DNA of 9,449 nucleotides, from assembly GCA_002438075.1 (NCBI GenBank), contig DJSQ01000055.1, positions 1 through 9,449 on the forward strand, in the 5' to 3' direction. This document shows, piece by piece, positions 1 through 6,077 of this stretch (the stretch's first letter is position 1; each line of letters begins with the position of its first letter). Origin of the DNA: Clostridiales bacterium UBA6330 (GTDB lineage: Bacteria; Bacillota; Clostridia; Oscillospirales; CAG-272). Below the pieces are notes generated by a model. That model was not told the origin of the DNA, searched no databases, and saw nothing but the letters and a program-made list of their open reading frames with translations. The position numbers and the translations under genes are program-made.

Positions 1-2
1 TG

Positions 3-146
3 GACAAGAGCGCGAAAGCATTTTTATGCAGAGAATGTCTCGCGGCGCGGTTGGGATGGACGCGCGAGTATCTGGACGGCGTGATTCTGATGTACCGCAA
101 GAGAGGATGCACGTTGTTCCCGCCGCTTGCGGACACCGACAATTGA
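3..146 (+). CDS. C-terminal end of a small Cys-containing hypothetical protein (5' truncated)
   Basis: The window opens inside a reading frame that gives 47 residues before the TGA at 144-146. The visible part begins DKSAKAFLCRECLAARLG, continues with REYLDGVILMYRKRGC and ends in LFPPLADTDN. A CxxC pair followed about 26 residues later by another Cys suggests part of a small metal-binding or zinc-ribbon-like domain, but only the end is seen. I chose this frame over the two alternatives because its composition looks protein-like and its stop is followed directly by a terminator hairpin. No function can be assigned. The start lies left of the window. Confidence 0.6.
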   Translation, partial: DKSAKAFLCRECLAARLGWTREYLDGVILMYRKRGCTLFPPLADTDN

Positions 147-151
147 AAAGC

Positions 152-187
152 AACGTCCGACAGGGGAGAACCTTGTCGGGCGTTTTC
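152..187 (+). terminator. Rho-independent terminator of the truncated left-edge gene
   Basis: AACGTCCGACAGG (152-164) pairs with CCTTGTCGGGCGTT (171-184), with one mismatch and one bulge around a short loop. The sequence continues into TTTTCTCT. It starts 5 bp after the stop at 146, so it separates that gene from the arabinofuranosidase. Confidence 0.75.
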
Positions 188-258
188 TCTGTACGGAACG
201 GAAAAGCGGAAAATGACCGACAGAGGTTGGATTTTGGCGAGACTTTCGGGCGCGGTTG

Positions 259-267
259 TGGTATGAT
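259..267 (+). promoter_or_regulatory. Extended -10 promoter of the arabinofuranosidase gene
   Basis: TGGTATGAT is a TGn-extended -10 (TATGAT at 262-267). No good -35 lies at 16-18 bp; the nearest TTGG-type hexamers, at 227 and 234, are too far upstream. The extended -10 may compensate, or an activator may be needed. The predicted start near 274 gives a leader of about 38 nt. Confidence 0.5.
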
Positions 268-280
268 GGGGATAGAAAAA

Positions 281-305
281 GACCCCGTTGGGGGTCCAAA
301 GGAGG
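281..305 (+). promoter_or_regulatory. Leader hairpin next to the abfA ribosome-binding site
   Basis: GACCCC (281-286) and GGGGTC (291-296) form a perfect 6-bp stem around GTTG. One base later comes AAAGGAGG (298-305), a strong Shine-Dalgarno 6 nt before the ATG at 312. The ribosome site itself is not in the stem, but the hairpin is close enough to affect access. No known riboswitch class is recognised. Confidence 0.45.
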
Positions 306-311
306 AAATGT

Positions 312-1820
312 ATGAAAACCGTTTATCTGGTATATCCCGAAAAGCTCGGTACCATCGCGCCCGAGCTGTACGGACATTTTGCCGAGCACATCGGCGGCGT
401 GATGCGGGACGGGCTGTGGGTCGGGAAGGATTCCAAAATTCCCAACATTCGCGGATTTCGCCGTGCAATTGTCGAAAAGCTCCGTCGGATTGCGCCGCCC
501 GTCATCCGCTGGCCCGGTGGATGCTTTGCCGAGACCTACCGCTGGCGGGACGGAATCGGCGAGAACCGCCCGACCCGCGCGGGGTGGTGGACCTCCTATG
601 ACGGCAGGGTCGAGACCAACGAGGTGGGAACCCACGAATTCATGGATTTCTGCGGCATGGTGGGCGCAAAGCCGTATTTTGCCGTGAACGTGACCTCGGT
701 TTCCCCGATGGAGGTCCGCGATTGGGTGGAGTATTGCACCGCGCCGCGCGGAAGCACGACGCTTGCGCTGGAGCGCGAGAAAAACGGCAGTCCCGAGCCG
801 TTTGACATTCCCTATTGGGGCATCGGAAACGAGAATTGGGGCGGCGGGGGAAACATGACACCCGAATTTTACACATCGGAATACCGTCGTTTTGCCACGG
901 TGGTGGAAAATCTGCTCGGAAAGCAGGGCAGAGGAGAATTGATCTGCGGTGGCGCGAACGGCGCGGACTACGCATGGACCGAGGCGCTGACGGCTGGCTT
1001 GCAGGACGGTCACGCGCCCGTGGACGGCATGAGCTTTCACTACTACTGCGGCAAGGGCGGGGATGCGGTGAATTTTACGCGCGAGGAGTGGTATGCGCTC
1101 ATCGAAAAAGCGGCGCGCATGGAGGACGTGCTCTGCCGACACTACGCAATCGCCCGCGGGCGCGGGATGGAGGCCCGCATGAGGCTGGTCATCGACGAGT
1201 GGGGCTGTTGGCATCCCGATGGCTCGGGACCGAGCGCGGGGAAGAACCTGTATGAGCAGCAGTCCACCATGCGTGACGCGGTAATCGCGGCGCTGACGCT
1301 GAATCTCTTCAACAACCATTGCGACAAGGTGAAAATGGCGAACGTTGCACAGCTTTGCAACAATCTTCATTCGCTGTTCCTGACCGAGGGCGCGCACTGC
1401 GTTGCCACGCCGAATTTCTATGTGTTTGAGATGTACCGCCACCATCAGGGCGCCGAGGCAATCCGCACGGTTGTGGAGGACAACGATGACCCCGCCGCGC
1501 GCCTGTCGGTCTCCGCATCGGTGCGGGACGGCGTGCTGACGCTGACGCTTGCCAACTGCTCCTGCGAGGAGGCGGTCACGGTTGCTCCCGTCCTGCTCGG
1601 CGCGGAATGGGGCGGGGAAGCCGAGGCGTATCTGCTCTCGGGGGCGCGCATGAATGCGCACAACACCTTTGAATGCCCCGAGAATGTTGTCCCGCACGCG
1701 GTTGCGATGGAGGACCCGAGGCGTTTGGTCATTCCCCCTGCGGCGGTGATGCTGGTTCGGGCGCGGCTTGGGGCGGCGAGAAGCACTGACGGGGAGACAG
1801 TCCCCCCGAAAGCGCTCTGA
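312..1820 (+). CDS. abfA: Intracellular alpha-L-arabinofuranosidase, GH51
   Basis: This 502-residue enzyme belongs to glycoside hydrolase family 51, which releases terminal L-arabinofuranose from arabinan, arabinoxylan fragments or arabino-oligosaccharides with retention of configuration. The GH51 core is clear: RWPGGCF (from residue 66), the acid/base motif GIGNENWG with E174, and the nucleophile motif VIDEWG with E296. These positions and their 122-residue spacing match the family. The C-terminal part is the usual beta-sandwich domain, ending near PPAAVMLVRA. There is no signal peptide, so it acts in the cytoplasm on imported oligosaccharides. The ATG at 312 is preceded by AAAGGAGG at the right distance; an in-frame TTG at 288 has no such site. 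The last 18 residues or so look non-conserved and overlap the end of the convergent AraC gene. Length is normal for GH51. Confidence 0.95.
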   Translation: MKTVYLVYPEKLGTIAPELYGHFAEHIGGVMRDGLWVGKDSKIPNIRGFRRAIVEKLRRIAPPVIRWPGGCFAETYRWRDGIGENRPTRAGWWTSYDGRVETNEVGTHEFMDFCGMVGAKPYFAVNVTSVSPMEVRDWVEYCTAPRGSTTLALEREKNGSPEPFDIPYWGIGNENWGGGGNMTPEFYTSEYRRFATVVENLLGKQGRGELICGGANGADYAWTEALTAGLQDGHAPVDGMSFHYYCGKGGDAVNFTREEWYALIEKAARMEDVLCRHYAIARGRGMEARMRLVIDEWGCWHPDGSGPSAGKNLYEQQSTMRDAVIAALTLNLFNNHCDKVKMANVAQLCNNLHSLFLTEGAHCVATPNFYVFEMYRHHQGAEAIRTVVEDNDDPAARLSVSASVRDGVLTLTLANCSCEEAVTVAPVLLGAEWGGEAEAYLLSGARMNAHNTFECPENVVPHAVAMEDPRRLVIPPAAVMLVRARLGAARSTDGETVPPKAL

Positions 1821-2571
1821 AAACGCGGTTGAAGGTGCGGACGCTCTGAAAGCCGCTCTCCAGCGCGATTTCGGTGATGCTTGCCGAGCCGTCCGCCAGC
1901 AGGCGGCTTGCGTATTCAAACCGCGCCTGATTGACCAATGCTTTGAAGGGAATGTGCAAATGGTCCCGTATGACGGCGGAAAGGCGGCTTTCGCTGTAGC
2001 CGAGCGCTTTTGCGGCGCTCCCGACCGAAATGTCCTCGCGGAAATGGCAGTCGATGTATTCGGGAATGCGGGCAAGGAGCTCTGTGCTCTGCTCGCAGGG
2101 ATGCAGGGGGACCGCTCGGAGGTAGTCCGCGCAGACCGCCGAGAGCCGCGCCCCGACCTCCAACAGCGCCGCACCGCGCGGGACCTCGGTAATCGGCGCT
2201 TCGGCGGTTGCCGTGATACCCGCTTCAAAAAACGCGCGGGTCGCCTCGCCGCAACGGAACACGGCAGTCTCTCCCCGCATTCCCTGCGTCATCCGCGAAA
2301 AGGTCGGCACAAGCCCTGCGGAGAACACGGTGACAGTCAGCTCGCCGTCCCCCGAGACACTGAAGCTGTGCGGCTCGAAGGGGAGGACCATCACGAAGTC
2401 GCCCGAGGTGAGGGGATAGTCCCGCTCGCTGACGGTGAAGCGCGCGGAGCCGCCCGTCAGGTATGCCAGCTCATAGCTTTTGTGAAAATGCGGGTAGAAG
2501 GACCGTTCCCGATAGCGATAGACGTTGTAGGTCTCGCCGAAAACGGTATTCTGCGTCTGGTGTGTCAGCAT
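1729..2571 (-). CDS. AraC-family transcriptional regulator with cupin sensor domain
   Basis: This 280-residue protein has an N-terminal AraC-type cupin domain (about residues 10-150), with HFH at 28-30, E34 and PFEPH ending at H68 in the sugar-binding cupin pattern. A C-terminal double helix-turn-helix follows (about 169-262), including ISVGSAAKALGYSESRLS and ITEIALESGFQSVRTFNRVF and ending at GLSPRQ. The last 18 residues are a Pro/Ala-rich tail that is not usual for the family and arises where the frame runs into the abfA 3' end. The ATG at 2571 has GGAGGA 6 nt upstream and a sigma-A promoter. Its neighbours are abfA (convergent) and the ATC hydrolase-like gene (divergent). Such regulators often control nearby sugar genes, so L-arabinose or an oligosaccharide is a reasonable ligand guess, but that is inference. 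Confidence 0.9.
   Translation of the reverse strand: MLTHQTQNTVFGETYNVYRYRERSFYPHFHKSYELAYLTGGSARFTVSERDYPLTSGDFVMVLPFEPHSFSVSGDGELTVTVFSAGLVPTFSRMTQGMRGETAVFRCGEATRAFFEAGITATAEAPITEVPRGAALLEVGARLSAVCADYLRAVPLHPCEQSTELLARIPEYIDCHFREDISVGSAAKALGYSESRLSAVIRDHLHIPFKALVNQARFEYASRLLADGSASITEIALESGFQSVRTFNRVFRALSGGLSPRQCFSPPQAAPEPASPPQGE
1782..1816. other. Imperfect hairpin spanning the abfA and araC-type 3' ends
   Basis: AGCACTGACGGGG (1782-1794) pairs imperfectly with CCCCGAAAGCGCT (1804-1816), with an internal mismatch. It lies inside both reading frames. It could weakly terminate both convergent transcripts, but there is no T-run on either side, so this is only a possibility. Confidence 0.3.
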
Positions 2572-2601
2572 GGCGGCTCCTCCGTGGATTTTTCTGCCTT
2601 T

Positions 2602-2630
2602 ATTATAGCACAGACCGCGCCCGAATGCAA
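2602..2630 (-). promoter_or_regulatory. Sigma-A promoter of the AraC-family gene
   Basis: Read on the minus strand, TTGCAT (2630-2625) and a consensus TATAAT (2607-2602) are separated by 17 bp. The predicted start lies near 2595, giving a leader of about 24 nt that contains GGAGGA. The -35 is weak while the -10 is perfect. Confidence 0.65.
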
Positions 2631-2659
2631 TCCTTTTTCCGCAAACTTGCCCAAAGCTC

Positions 2660-2688
2660 TTGCAAAAGTCCCCAAAATGTGCTATACT
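2660..2688 (+). promoter_or_regulatory. Sigma-A promoter of the ATC hydrolase-like gene
   Basis: TTGCAA (2660-2665), a 17-bp spacer and TATACT (2683-2688), with TG at 2680-2681 giving an extended -10. The predicted start is near 2695, leaving a leader of about 48 nt that includes the inverted repeat at 2701-2718. The -35 motif TTGCAAAA recurs at 2721-2728 close to the ribosome site. Confidence 0.7.
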
Positions 2689-2700
2689 ATTGCCGAGGAG

Positions 2701-2718
2701 GGTTAGCGATTGCTAACC
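2701..2718. repeat. Perfect inverted repeat just after the predicted transcription start
   Basis: GGTTAGC (2701-2707) and GCTAACC (2712-2718) are exact inverted copies separated by GATT. Placed about 6-24 bp after the predicted start of the downstream gene, the repeat could be a repressor operator (roadblock position) or an RNA hairpin in the leader. There is no T-run, so it is not a simple terminator. The arms recall the outer part of CIRCE (TTAGC...GCTAA), but the inner ACTC/GAGT bases and the 9-bp spacer are missing. Confidence 0.6.
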
Positions 2719-2742
2719 TGTTGCAAAACGGAGGGAAACGCA

Positions 2743-3381
2743 ATGAAGTACATCGGAATGCCGCGCGGAATGTGGATGCTGTTTGGCAGGTCGTTTCGGA
2801 AAAATCTTGTCGAGGTGCTCGGAGAGGATGCGAAGGAGGCGCGCACCGTCACGCGGGCGGCGAAAAAGCGCTATCGGGAGATTCTGTCCGATTTGCCCGA
2901 ATTCGAGAAAGCCGACCGCTTCAAGATGAACATCGTCAACGCCGCAATGCTGGGGGCGTTCGTCCTCTCCATGCCGCAGAGACCGAGCGTGGAGCAGCTG
3001 ACGGAGTACTATGCACGTTCGATGATGACCAAGCCCATGCGGTGGTTCTGCCGCCAAAGCGGGAAAAAGAAGTTTTCGGAGGAGGACCTCCGCGATATGC
3101 GCGAGACCGCCGCACTGCGGGCGGCTGACCGAAACCCGTATTCGTGGAATATGGAGCTGTTTGAGTACGCCGACGGAAGCGGCTATGAAGCGCGGTTCAG
3201 CAAATGCGGTATCTGCGTGCTGATGCAAAAGCTCGGGCTGTACGACCTCACACTCGCGCTGTGTCGTTTGGATTACTCCATGAGCGAGGCGGGCGGCGCA
3301 TCCGATTTCAAGCGGGAATACACCCTCGCCTCGGGCGGTCCCTATTGCGACTGCGGGTATAAAAAGAAAATACAGAAATAA
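2743..3381 (+). CDS. L-2-amino-thiazoline-4-carboxylic acid hydrolase family protein
   Basis: This 212-residue soluble protein has the layout of the ATC hydrolase family: a helical N-terminal half with basic segments (MPRGMWMLFGRSFRKN), a middle KPMRWFCRQSGKKKF segment, a KCGICVLMQKLGLYDL stretch, and the characteristic end TLASGGPYCDC with C202 and C204. In Pseudomonas the named enzyme opens the thiazoline ring on the route to L-cysteine. In Clostridia the family is widespread and its true substrate is unknown, so only the family is certain. The ATG at 2743 follows GGAGGG by 7 nt; an in-frame TTG at 2710 lies in the inverted repeat and is unlikely. The gene is monocistronic, with its own promoter and a terminator at 3386. 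No partner genes for cysteine or thiazoline metabolism are nearby. Confidence 0.75.
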   Translation: MKYIGMPRGMWMLFGRSFRKNLVEVLGEDAKEARTVTRAAKKRYREILSDLPEFEKADRFKMNIVNAAMLGAFVLSMPQRPSVEQLTEYYARSMMTKPMRWFCRQSGKKKFSEEDLRDMRETAALRAADRNPYSWNMELFEYADGSGYEARFSKCGICVLMQKLGLYDLTLALCRLDYSMSEAGGASDFKREYTLASGGPYCDCGYKKKIQK

Positions 3382-3385
3382 AGCC

Positions 3386-3418
3386 GAAAGCACCCATGCA
3401 AACCGCGTGGGTGCTTTC
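3386..3418. terminator. Terminator between the ATC hydrolase-like gene and cotJC, probably bidirectional
   Basis: GAAAGCACCCA (3386-3396) and TGGGTGCTTTC (3408-3418) form an 11-bp perfect stem with an 11-nt loop. It starts 5 bp after the stop of the plus-strand gene and 14 bp past the stop of the minus-strand cotJC. T-rich flanks are short on both sides. Confidence 0.75.
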
Positions 3419-3431
3419 CTGATGGGACCGC

Positions 3432-4043
3432 TTACCGATTGCGACAGCCGTTCGGGTAGGCGGGGTTGTAATAGTAGTAATTCTTGGAGTCCAGATGCTC
3501 GCGGACCATGCCGAGCGCTTCGCCGAAGCGCTGGAAGTGGACGATTTCGCGCTCCCGCAGGAAGCGAATCGGCGCGATGACATCGGGGTCATCCACCAGC
3601 TTGAGAATGTTGTCGTAGGTCGTGCGCGCCTTTTGCTCCGCCGCCATATCCTCGGTCAGATCGGTAATCGGGTCGCCCTTAGAGGCAATTGCCATTGCGC
3701 TGAAGGGGGTACCGCCCGCCGACTGCGGGTAAACGCCTGTGGTGAAGTCCACAAAGTACGCATCAAAGCCCTGCGCCTTGATTTGCTCGGGGGTCAGGTT
3801 GCGCGTCAGCTGATGCACGATTGCGCCAATCATTTCAAGGTGCGCAAGCTCTTCGGTACCGATATCGGTCAAAAGCCCCGCAACGCGGTTGTAGGGCATG
3901 GCGAAGCGTTGGGAGAGATAGCGCAGGGACGCGCCCAGCTCGCCGTCGGGACCGCCGTACTGACTGATGATGATCTTTGCCGCCCGTGCGTCCGGATTCT
4001 TGATTTTGACCGGAAATTGCAGTCTCTTTTCATATTCCCACAT
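3432..4043 (-). CDS. cotJC: Spore coat protein CotJC, manganese catalase-like
   Basis: This 203-residue protein of the Mn-catalase/ferritin-like superfamily is a spore coat component in Bacillus and Clostridia. The four-helix metal site is visible: GELGASLRYLSQR with E35, EELAHLE with E65 and H68, AAEQKAR, and REREIVHFQ with a second ExxH. It begins MWEYEKRLQFPVKI, typical of CotJC, and ends in a Tyr/Asn-rich tail (NYYYYNPAYPNG). In related organisms CotJC is deposited early on the forespore surface and needs the other cotJ products; whether it has catalase activity here is unknown. Its ATG shares one base with the cotJB stop (TGATG), which implies translational coupling. It is the last gene of the operon, facing a terminator hairpin. 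Confidence 0.95.
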   Translation of the reverse strand: MWEYEKRLQFPVKIKNPDARAAKIIISQYGGPDGELGASLRYLSQRFAMPYNRVAGLLTDIGTEELAHLEMIGAIVHQLTRNLTPEQIKAQGFDAYFVDFTTGVYPQSAGGTPFSAMAIASKGDPITDLTEDMAAEQKARTTYDNILKLVDDPDVIAPIRFLREREIVHFQRFGEALGMVREHLDSKNYYYYNPAYPNGCRNR

Positions 4044-4327
4044 CAGTTTGCCTCACTTTCCCACGGCATCGGCGCGTCGGTCCAGTTCCACTCGGTTTCG
4101 CCGCCCGCGCTGTATGCTTCGATCGGACCGTATTTTGCCGTATAGTTGTCAATCAGCTCCCGCCGCCGTGCGCGGTTCGTTTCGTACATTGCCAGCGCTT
4201 CCCGACAGTCGGGGTGCGTGTCAAGGAAGAGGCGAAGCTCATCCATCACAAAGCTGACCTCTCCGATTTGCCCGAACAGCGCGGACCGCTCGTCGCGGTT
4301 GCCCGTGTTACACAGATTGCCCATCAT
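4043..4327 (-). CDS. cotJB: Spore coat protein CotJB
   Basis: A 94-residue protein of the CotJB family. The family signature is present: a helical MDELRLFLDTHPDCREAL segment near residues 28-45, followed by a helix and the conserved YGPIEAY. It has no membrane segment or signal. CotJB works with CotJA and CotJC in early coat assembly; no enzymatic activity is known. The ATG at 4327 overlaps the cotJA stop as ATGA, and AGGAGG inside the end of cotJA lies 6 nt upstream. A second ATG follows immediately, so the start could be one codon later. Length is typical for the family. Confidence 0.93.
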   Translation of the reverse strand: MMGNLCNTGNRDERSALFGQIGEVSFVMDELRLFLDTHPDCREALAMYETNRARRRELIDNYTAKYGPIEAYSAGGETEWNWTDAPMPWESEAN

Positions 4328-4581
4328 CTTCCGCCTCCTGCGCAGTAGGGGAGATCGAGGTCGGCAAACAACGTGCCGTGCCGCAGAGCCTCTCCCGCCG
4401 CATACAGATTTTCAAAGCGCTGGCTCGGAACATACGCGATTGCCAACGCAGGGGATAGCGTTTTGTCGGGCTCCGGCTTCCTGCATGGACAGGACGCGCC
4501 GCCCGACATCGTTGGAATTGCCTGACCGACGGGTGCTCGGTAGCCCCCTCGGTAGGCGTTGTTCATATAGCCTCTGTTCAT
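4324..4581 (-). CDS. cotJA: Spore coat-associated protein CotJA
   Basis: An 85-residue protein with a variable N-terminal half (Gly/Tyr/Asn-rich, MNRGYMNNAYRGGYRAP) containing CPC. The conserved CotJA core follows: LAIAYVPSQRFENLY, then EALRHGTLFADLDLPY. The core matches the family pattern in which a YVPxQ segment is followed by GT(I/L)FxxLDxPF. The ATG at 4581 has a GAGGAAAGG ribosome site upstream; an ATG five codons later is less well placed. It is the first gene of cotJABC and overlaps cotJB by 4 bp. Expression is expected in the mother cell during sporulation. Confidence 0.92.
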   Translation of the reverse strand: MNRGYMNNAYRGGYRAPVGQAIPTMSGGASCPCRKPEPDKTLSPALAIAYVPSQRFENLYAAGEALRHGTLFADLDLPYCAGGGR

Positions 4582-4620
4582 ACCGTTTTCCTTTCCTCTT
4601 GCGGTCTTGCCGCTGATACC

Positions 4621-4628
4621 AGTGTATT
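4621..4628 (-). promoter_or_regulatory. Candidate sigma-E -10 box for cotJABC
   Basis: On the minus strand, AATACACT matches the sigma-E -10 consensus (CATACAnT) except for the first base, and lies about 40 nt before the cotJA ATG. A -35 at 14-15 bp is not convincing. The cotJ operon of Bacillus subtilis is sigma-E dependent, which makes this position plausible. No good sigma-A promoter is seen here. Confidence 0.35.
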
Positions 4629-4656
4629 CGCTGTCGGAAAAGATGTGAATGCGTCG

Positions 4657-4687
4657 AAAAAAGCCCCGCTGCCAAACGGCGGCGGGG
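4657..4687 (-). terminator. Rho-independent terminator of the DUF1508 gene
   Basis: On the minus strand, a CCCCGCCGCC / GGCAGCGGGG stem (4687-4678 with 4673-4664, one mismatch) with loop GTTT is followed within two bases by TTTTTT (4662-4657). It lies about 20 bp after the stop of the DUF1508 gene and separates it from cotJABC, so the coat operon needs its own promoter. Confidence 0.85.
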
Positions 4688-4706
4688 TGAAAAGGAGGAG
4701 AAGTAT

Positions 4707-5984
4707 TCAGTTTTCGGAGGTCTCGGCACCCTCAACCTCAATCGTCGCGGTGACGATGAAGTTCTTCACGGAGTCGATGACCTTTTCGCATTGGGGCTTG
4801 TTGTCATAGGATTCCCCGATGAAGCTCGGCGCGGAGCCGATGTTCTTCAGCACATACCGATAGTTGCCGAACTTGTCGCGGTCAACGAAGAAGTTTCCGA
4901 CATAAGCGGCGCGCTTGAAGGATTCCACACCCTTGCGGCAAGCGACCTCGCTTGCGTAGTAGCGGCTGGAGTAGAGAATCTGCCCGTTGTTGGCGAGGAG
5001 GTAGAAGCTGTATTCGCCGTCCTCCTCCTTGGCAATCTCGAATTTGCCCATTTTGACCGCGGCGGCTTCCGCTTTGGCAATCTGCTCCCAGTTCAGGCTG
5101 TCGGGCGTGCGCTTGGTGCTCTTGGCGGCTTCAAACGCGGCGATGGACTCGCTGTCGGGCTTGTAGCGCGTAATGCGGGAGTTGTTTGCAAAATTCTTGA
5201 CCGATTCCGCGCACTTCAGGCACTGGTCCTTCGTGCTGTAGTTCTCGCCGTAGTACTTGTTGGCAAGGATGAAGCGGAAACGACCGTATTTATCCTTCTT
5301 GATGGCGAATTCGGTGTTCGCAACGGTTTTCTTGAAGGTCTTGATGCCGTTGAGTGCGCCCAGCAGGGTGGTGAAGCTGGGGCTGTCGAACAGGACCTGC
5401 CCGTTGTTGGCAATCAGATAGAAGTGGTAGCCGTCCACCTCCAGATTGAACTCGTATTTACCGACAGCCTTAGCGCCGTTTGCGGCAATCTCGGCTTCTG
5501 CGGCGGCAATGGCTTCGTCAAACGCAATGCGGATGTCCTCCTCGGTGGTCACAAAGAAGGGGCGACCGACCTGACGAACGGGGGTAGACGATGTACGGAC
5601 TGCGGCGGGCGCTTTGGAAGCGGCAGGCTTTGCAGCAGACGCTTTGGGCGCGGCAGTCGTTTTCTTTGCGGCGGGCGCGGCGGTCGGCTTCTTCGGAACC
5701 GTGGTCCCTGCGGAGGTCGACTTGGCAGGCGCTTTTGCGGCAGGCTTAGCGGCGGTCGGCTTCTTTGCGGCAGGCTTTGCCGCAGTCTTTTCAGCCGTCT
5801 TTTCGGGTGCCTTTTCCGCTGCCTTTTCGGGTGCGGCGGGCGCCGTTTTCGGTGCCTCTGCTGCAACTGCCTCGGGCGGCTGGGCGACAGGCTCTTCCTT
5901 TTTGACCTCCGGTGTTACCGGCTCGGCAGACGATGCCTGCTCATTCTTTTTCTTGTCTTTTCTGAACAGCTTGAACAATCCCAT
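4707..5984 (-). CDS. Four-module DUF1508 (YegP/UPF0339-like) protein with Ala/Lys/Pro-rich linker
   Basis: This 425-residue protein has three parts. The first is a short basic, hydrophobic start, MGLFKLFRKDKKKN. The second is a low-complexity Ala/Lys/Pro/Glu linker (about 20-138), resembling histone H1 tails in composition. The third is four DUF1508-like modules at about 175-223, 224-271, 312-361 and 362-414. Modules 1 and 3 carry the full signature (GKYEF or GKFEI, ANNGQ(V/I)L, then G(I/V)xxFK). Modules 2 and 4 are degenerate but share DK(Y/F)G(R/N)(F/Y)R and SVKNF, so the region looks like a duplicated two-module unit. There is no signal peptide or clear transmembrane segment, so it is probably cytoplasmic. 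DUF1508 has no settled function. The ATG at 5984 has GGAGGG 6 nt upstream and a near-consensus promoter, so high expression is likely. The gene is monocistronic. Confidence 0.85.
   Translation of the reverse strand: MGLFKLFRKDKKKNEQASSAEPVTPEVKKEEPVAQPPEAVAAEAPKTAPAAPEKAAEKAPEKTAEKTAAKPAAKKPTAAKPAAKAPAKSTSAGTTVPKKPTAAPAAKKTTAAPKASAAKPAASKAPAAVRTSSTPVRQVGRPFFVTTEEDIRIAFDEAIAAAEAEIAANGAKAVGKYEFNLEVDGYHFYLIANNGQVLFDSPSFTTLLGALNGIKTFKKTVANTEFAIKKDKYGRFRFILANKYYGENYSTKDQCLKCAESVKNFANNSRITRYKPDSESIAAFEAAKSTKRTPDSLNWEQIAKAEAAAVKMGKFEIAKEEDGEYSFYLLANNGQILYSSRYYASEVACRKGVESFKRAAYVGNFFVDRDKFGNYRYVLKNIGSAPSFIGESYDNKPQCEKVIDSVKNFIVTATIEVEGAETSEN
5560..5925 (-). repeat. Low-complexity Ala/Lys/Pro-coding tract
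   Basis: This tract of the DUF1508 gene encodes repeated AAKP, KPTAA, EKTAEK and KAPA units without a fixed period. The DNA is correspondingly repetitive (GGC, GCG, TTTGCGGCAGG variants), so it may be prone to length variation between strains and to assembly errors. Confidence 0.65.
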
Positions 5985-6016
5985 GATACACCCTCCATGC
6001 TAAACATTCTACATCT

Positions 6017-6045
6017 ATTGTAGCACAAATTTTGTGTTTTGTCAA
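6017..6045 (-). promoter_or_regulatory. Strong sigma-A promoter of the DUF1508 gene with palindromic spacer
   Basis: On the minus strand, a perfect TTGACA (6045-6040), a 17-bp spacer and TACAAT (6022-6017). The spacer contains CACAAAATTTGTG (6036-6024), a perfect 6-bp inverted repeat around a central base, in a position where a bound repressor would block RNA polymerase. The predicted start is near 6010, leaving a leader of about 26 nt. Confidence 0.85.
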
Positions 6046-6077
6046 CCGTTTTGCGGAATTTTCTTGCCCGAAAATGC

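Noticed and set aside
26..601. A 191-codon plus-strand frame starting near the left edge
   Set aside because: It runs through the terminator at 152-187, the promoter and the abfA start in another frame. The translation is Arg-rich without motifs.
24..2228. A 734-codon open frame on the minus strand across abfA and the AraC gene
   Set aside because: It is antisense to a clear GH51 gene and out of frame with the AraC gene. The translation is Arg/Pro/Ala-rich with no domain, as expected for a shadow frame in GC-rich DNA.
2701..2718. CIRCE (HrcA) heat-shock operator
   Set aside because: Only the outer TTAGC/GCTAA bases match. The ACTC/GAGT inner bases and the 9-bp spacer are absent.
3432..4043. 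Vegetative manganese catalase
   Set aside because: The fold is the same, but the N-terminus, length and coupling to cotJA and cotJB identify it as CotJC.
4791..6023. A 410-codon plus-strand frame opposite the DUF1508 gene
   Set aside because: It is a mirror of the Ala/Lys/Pro-coding repeats, giving Gly/Arg/Cys/Leu-rich low-complexity sequence, and it crosses the strong minus-strand promoter.
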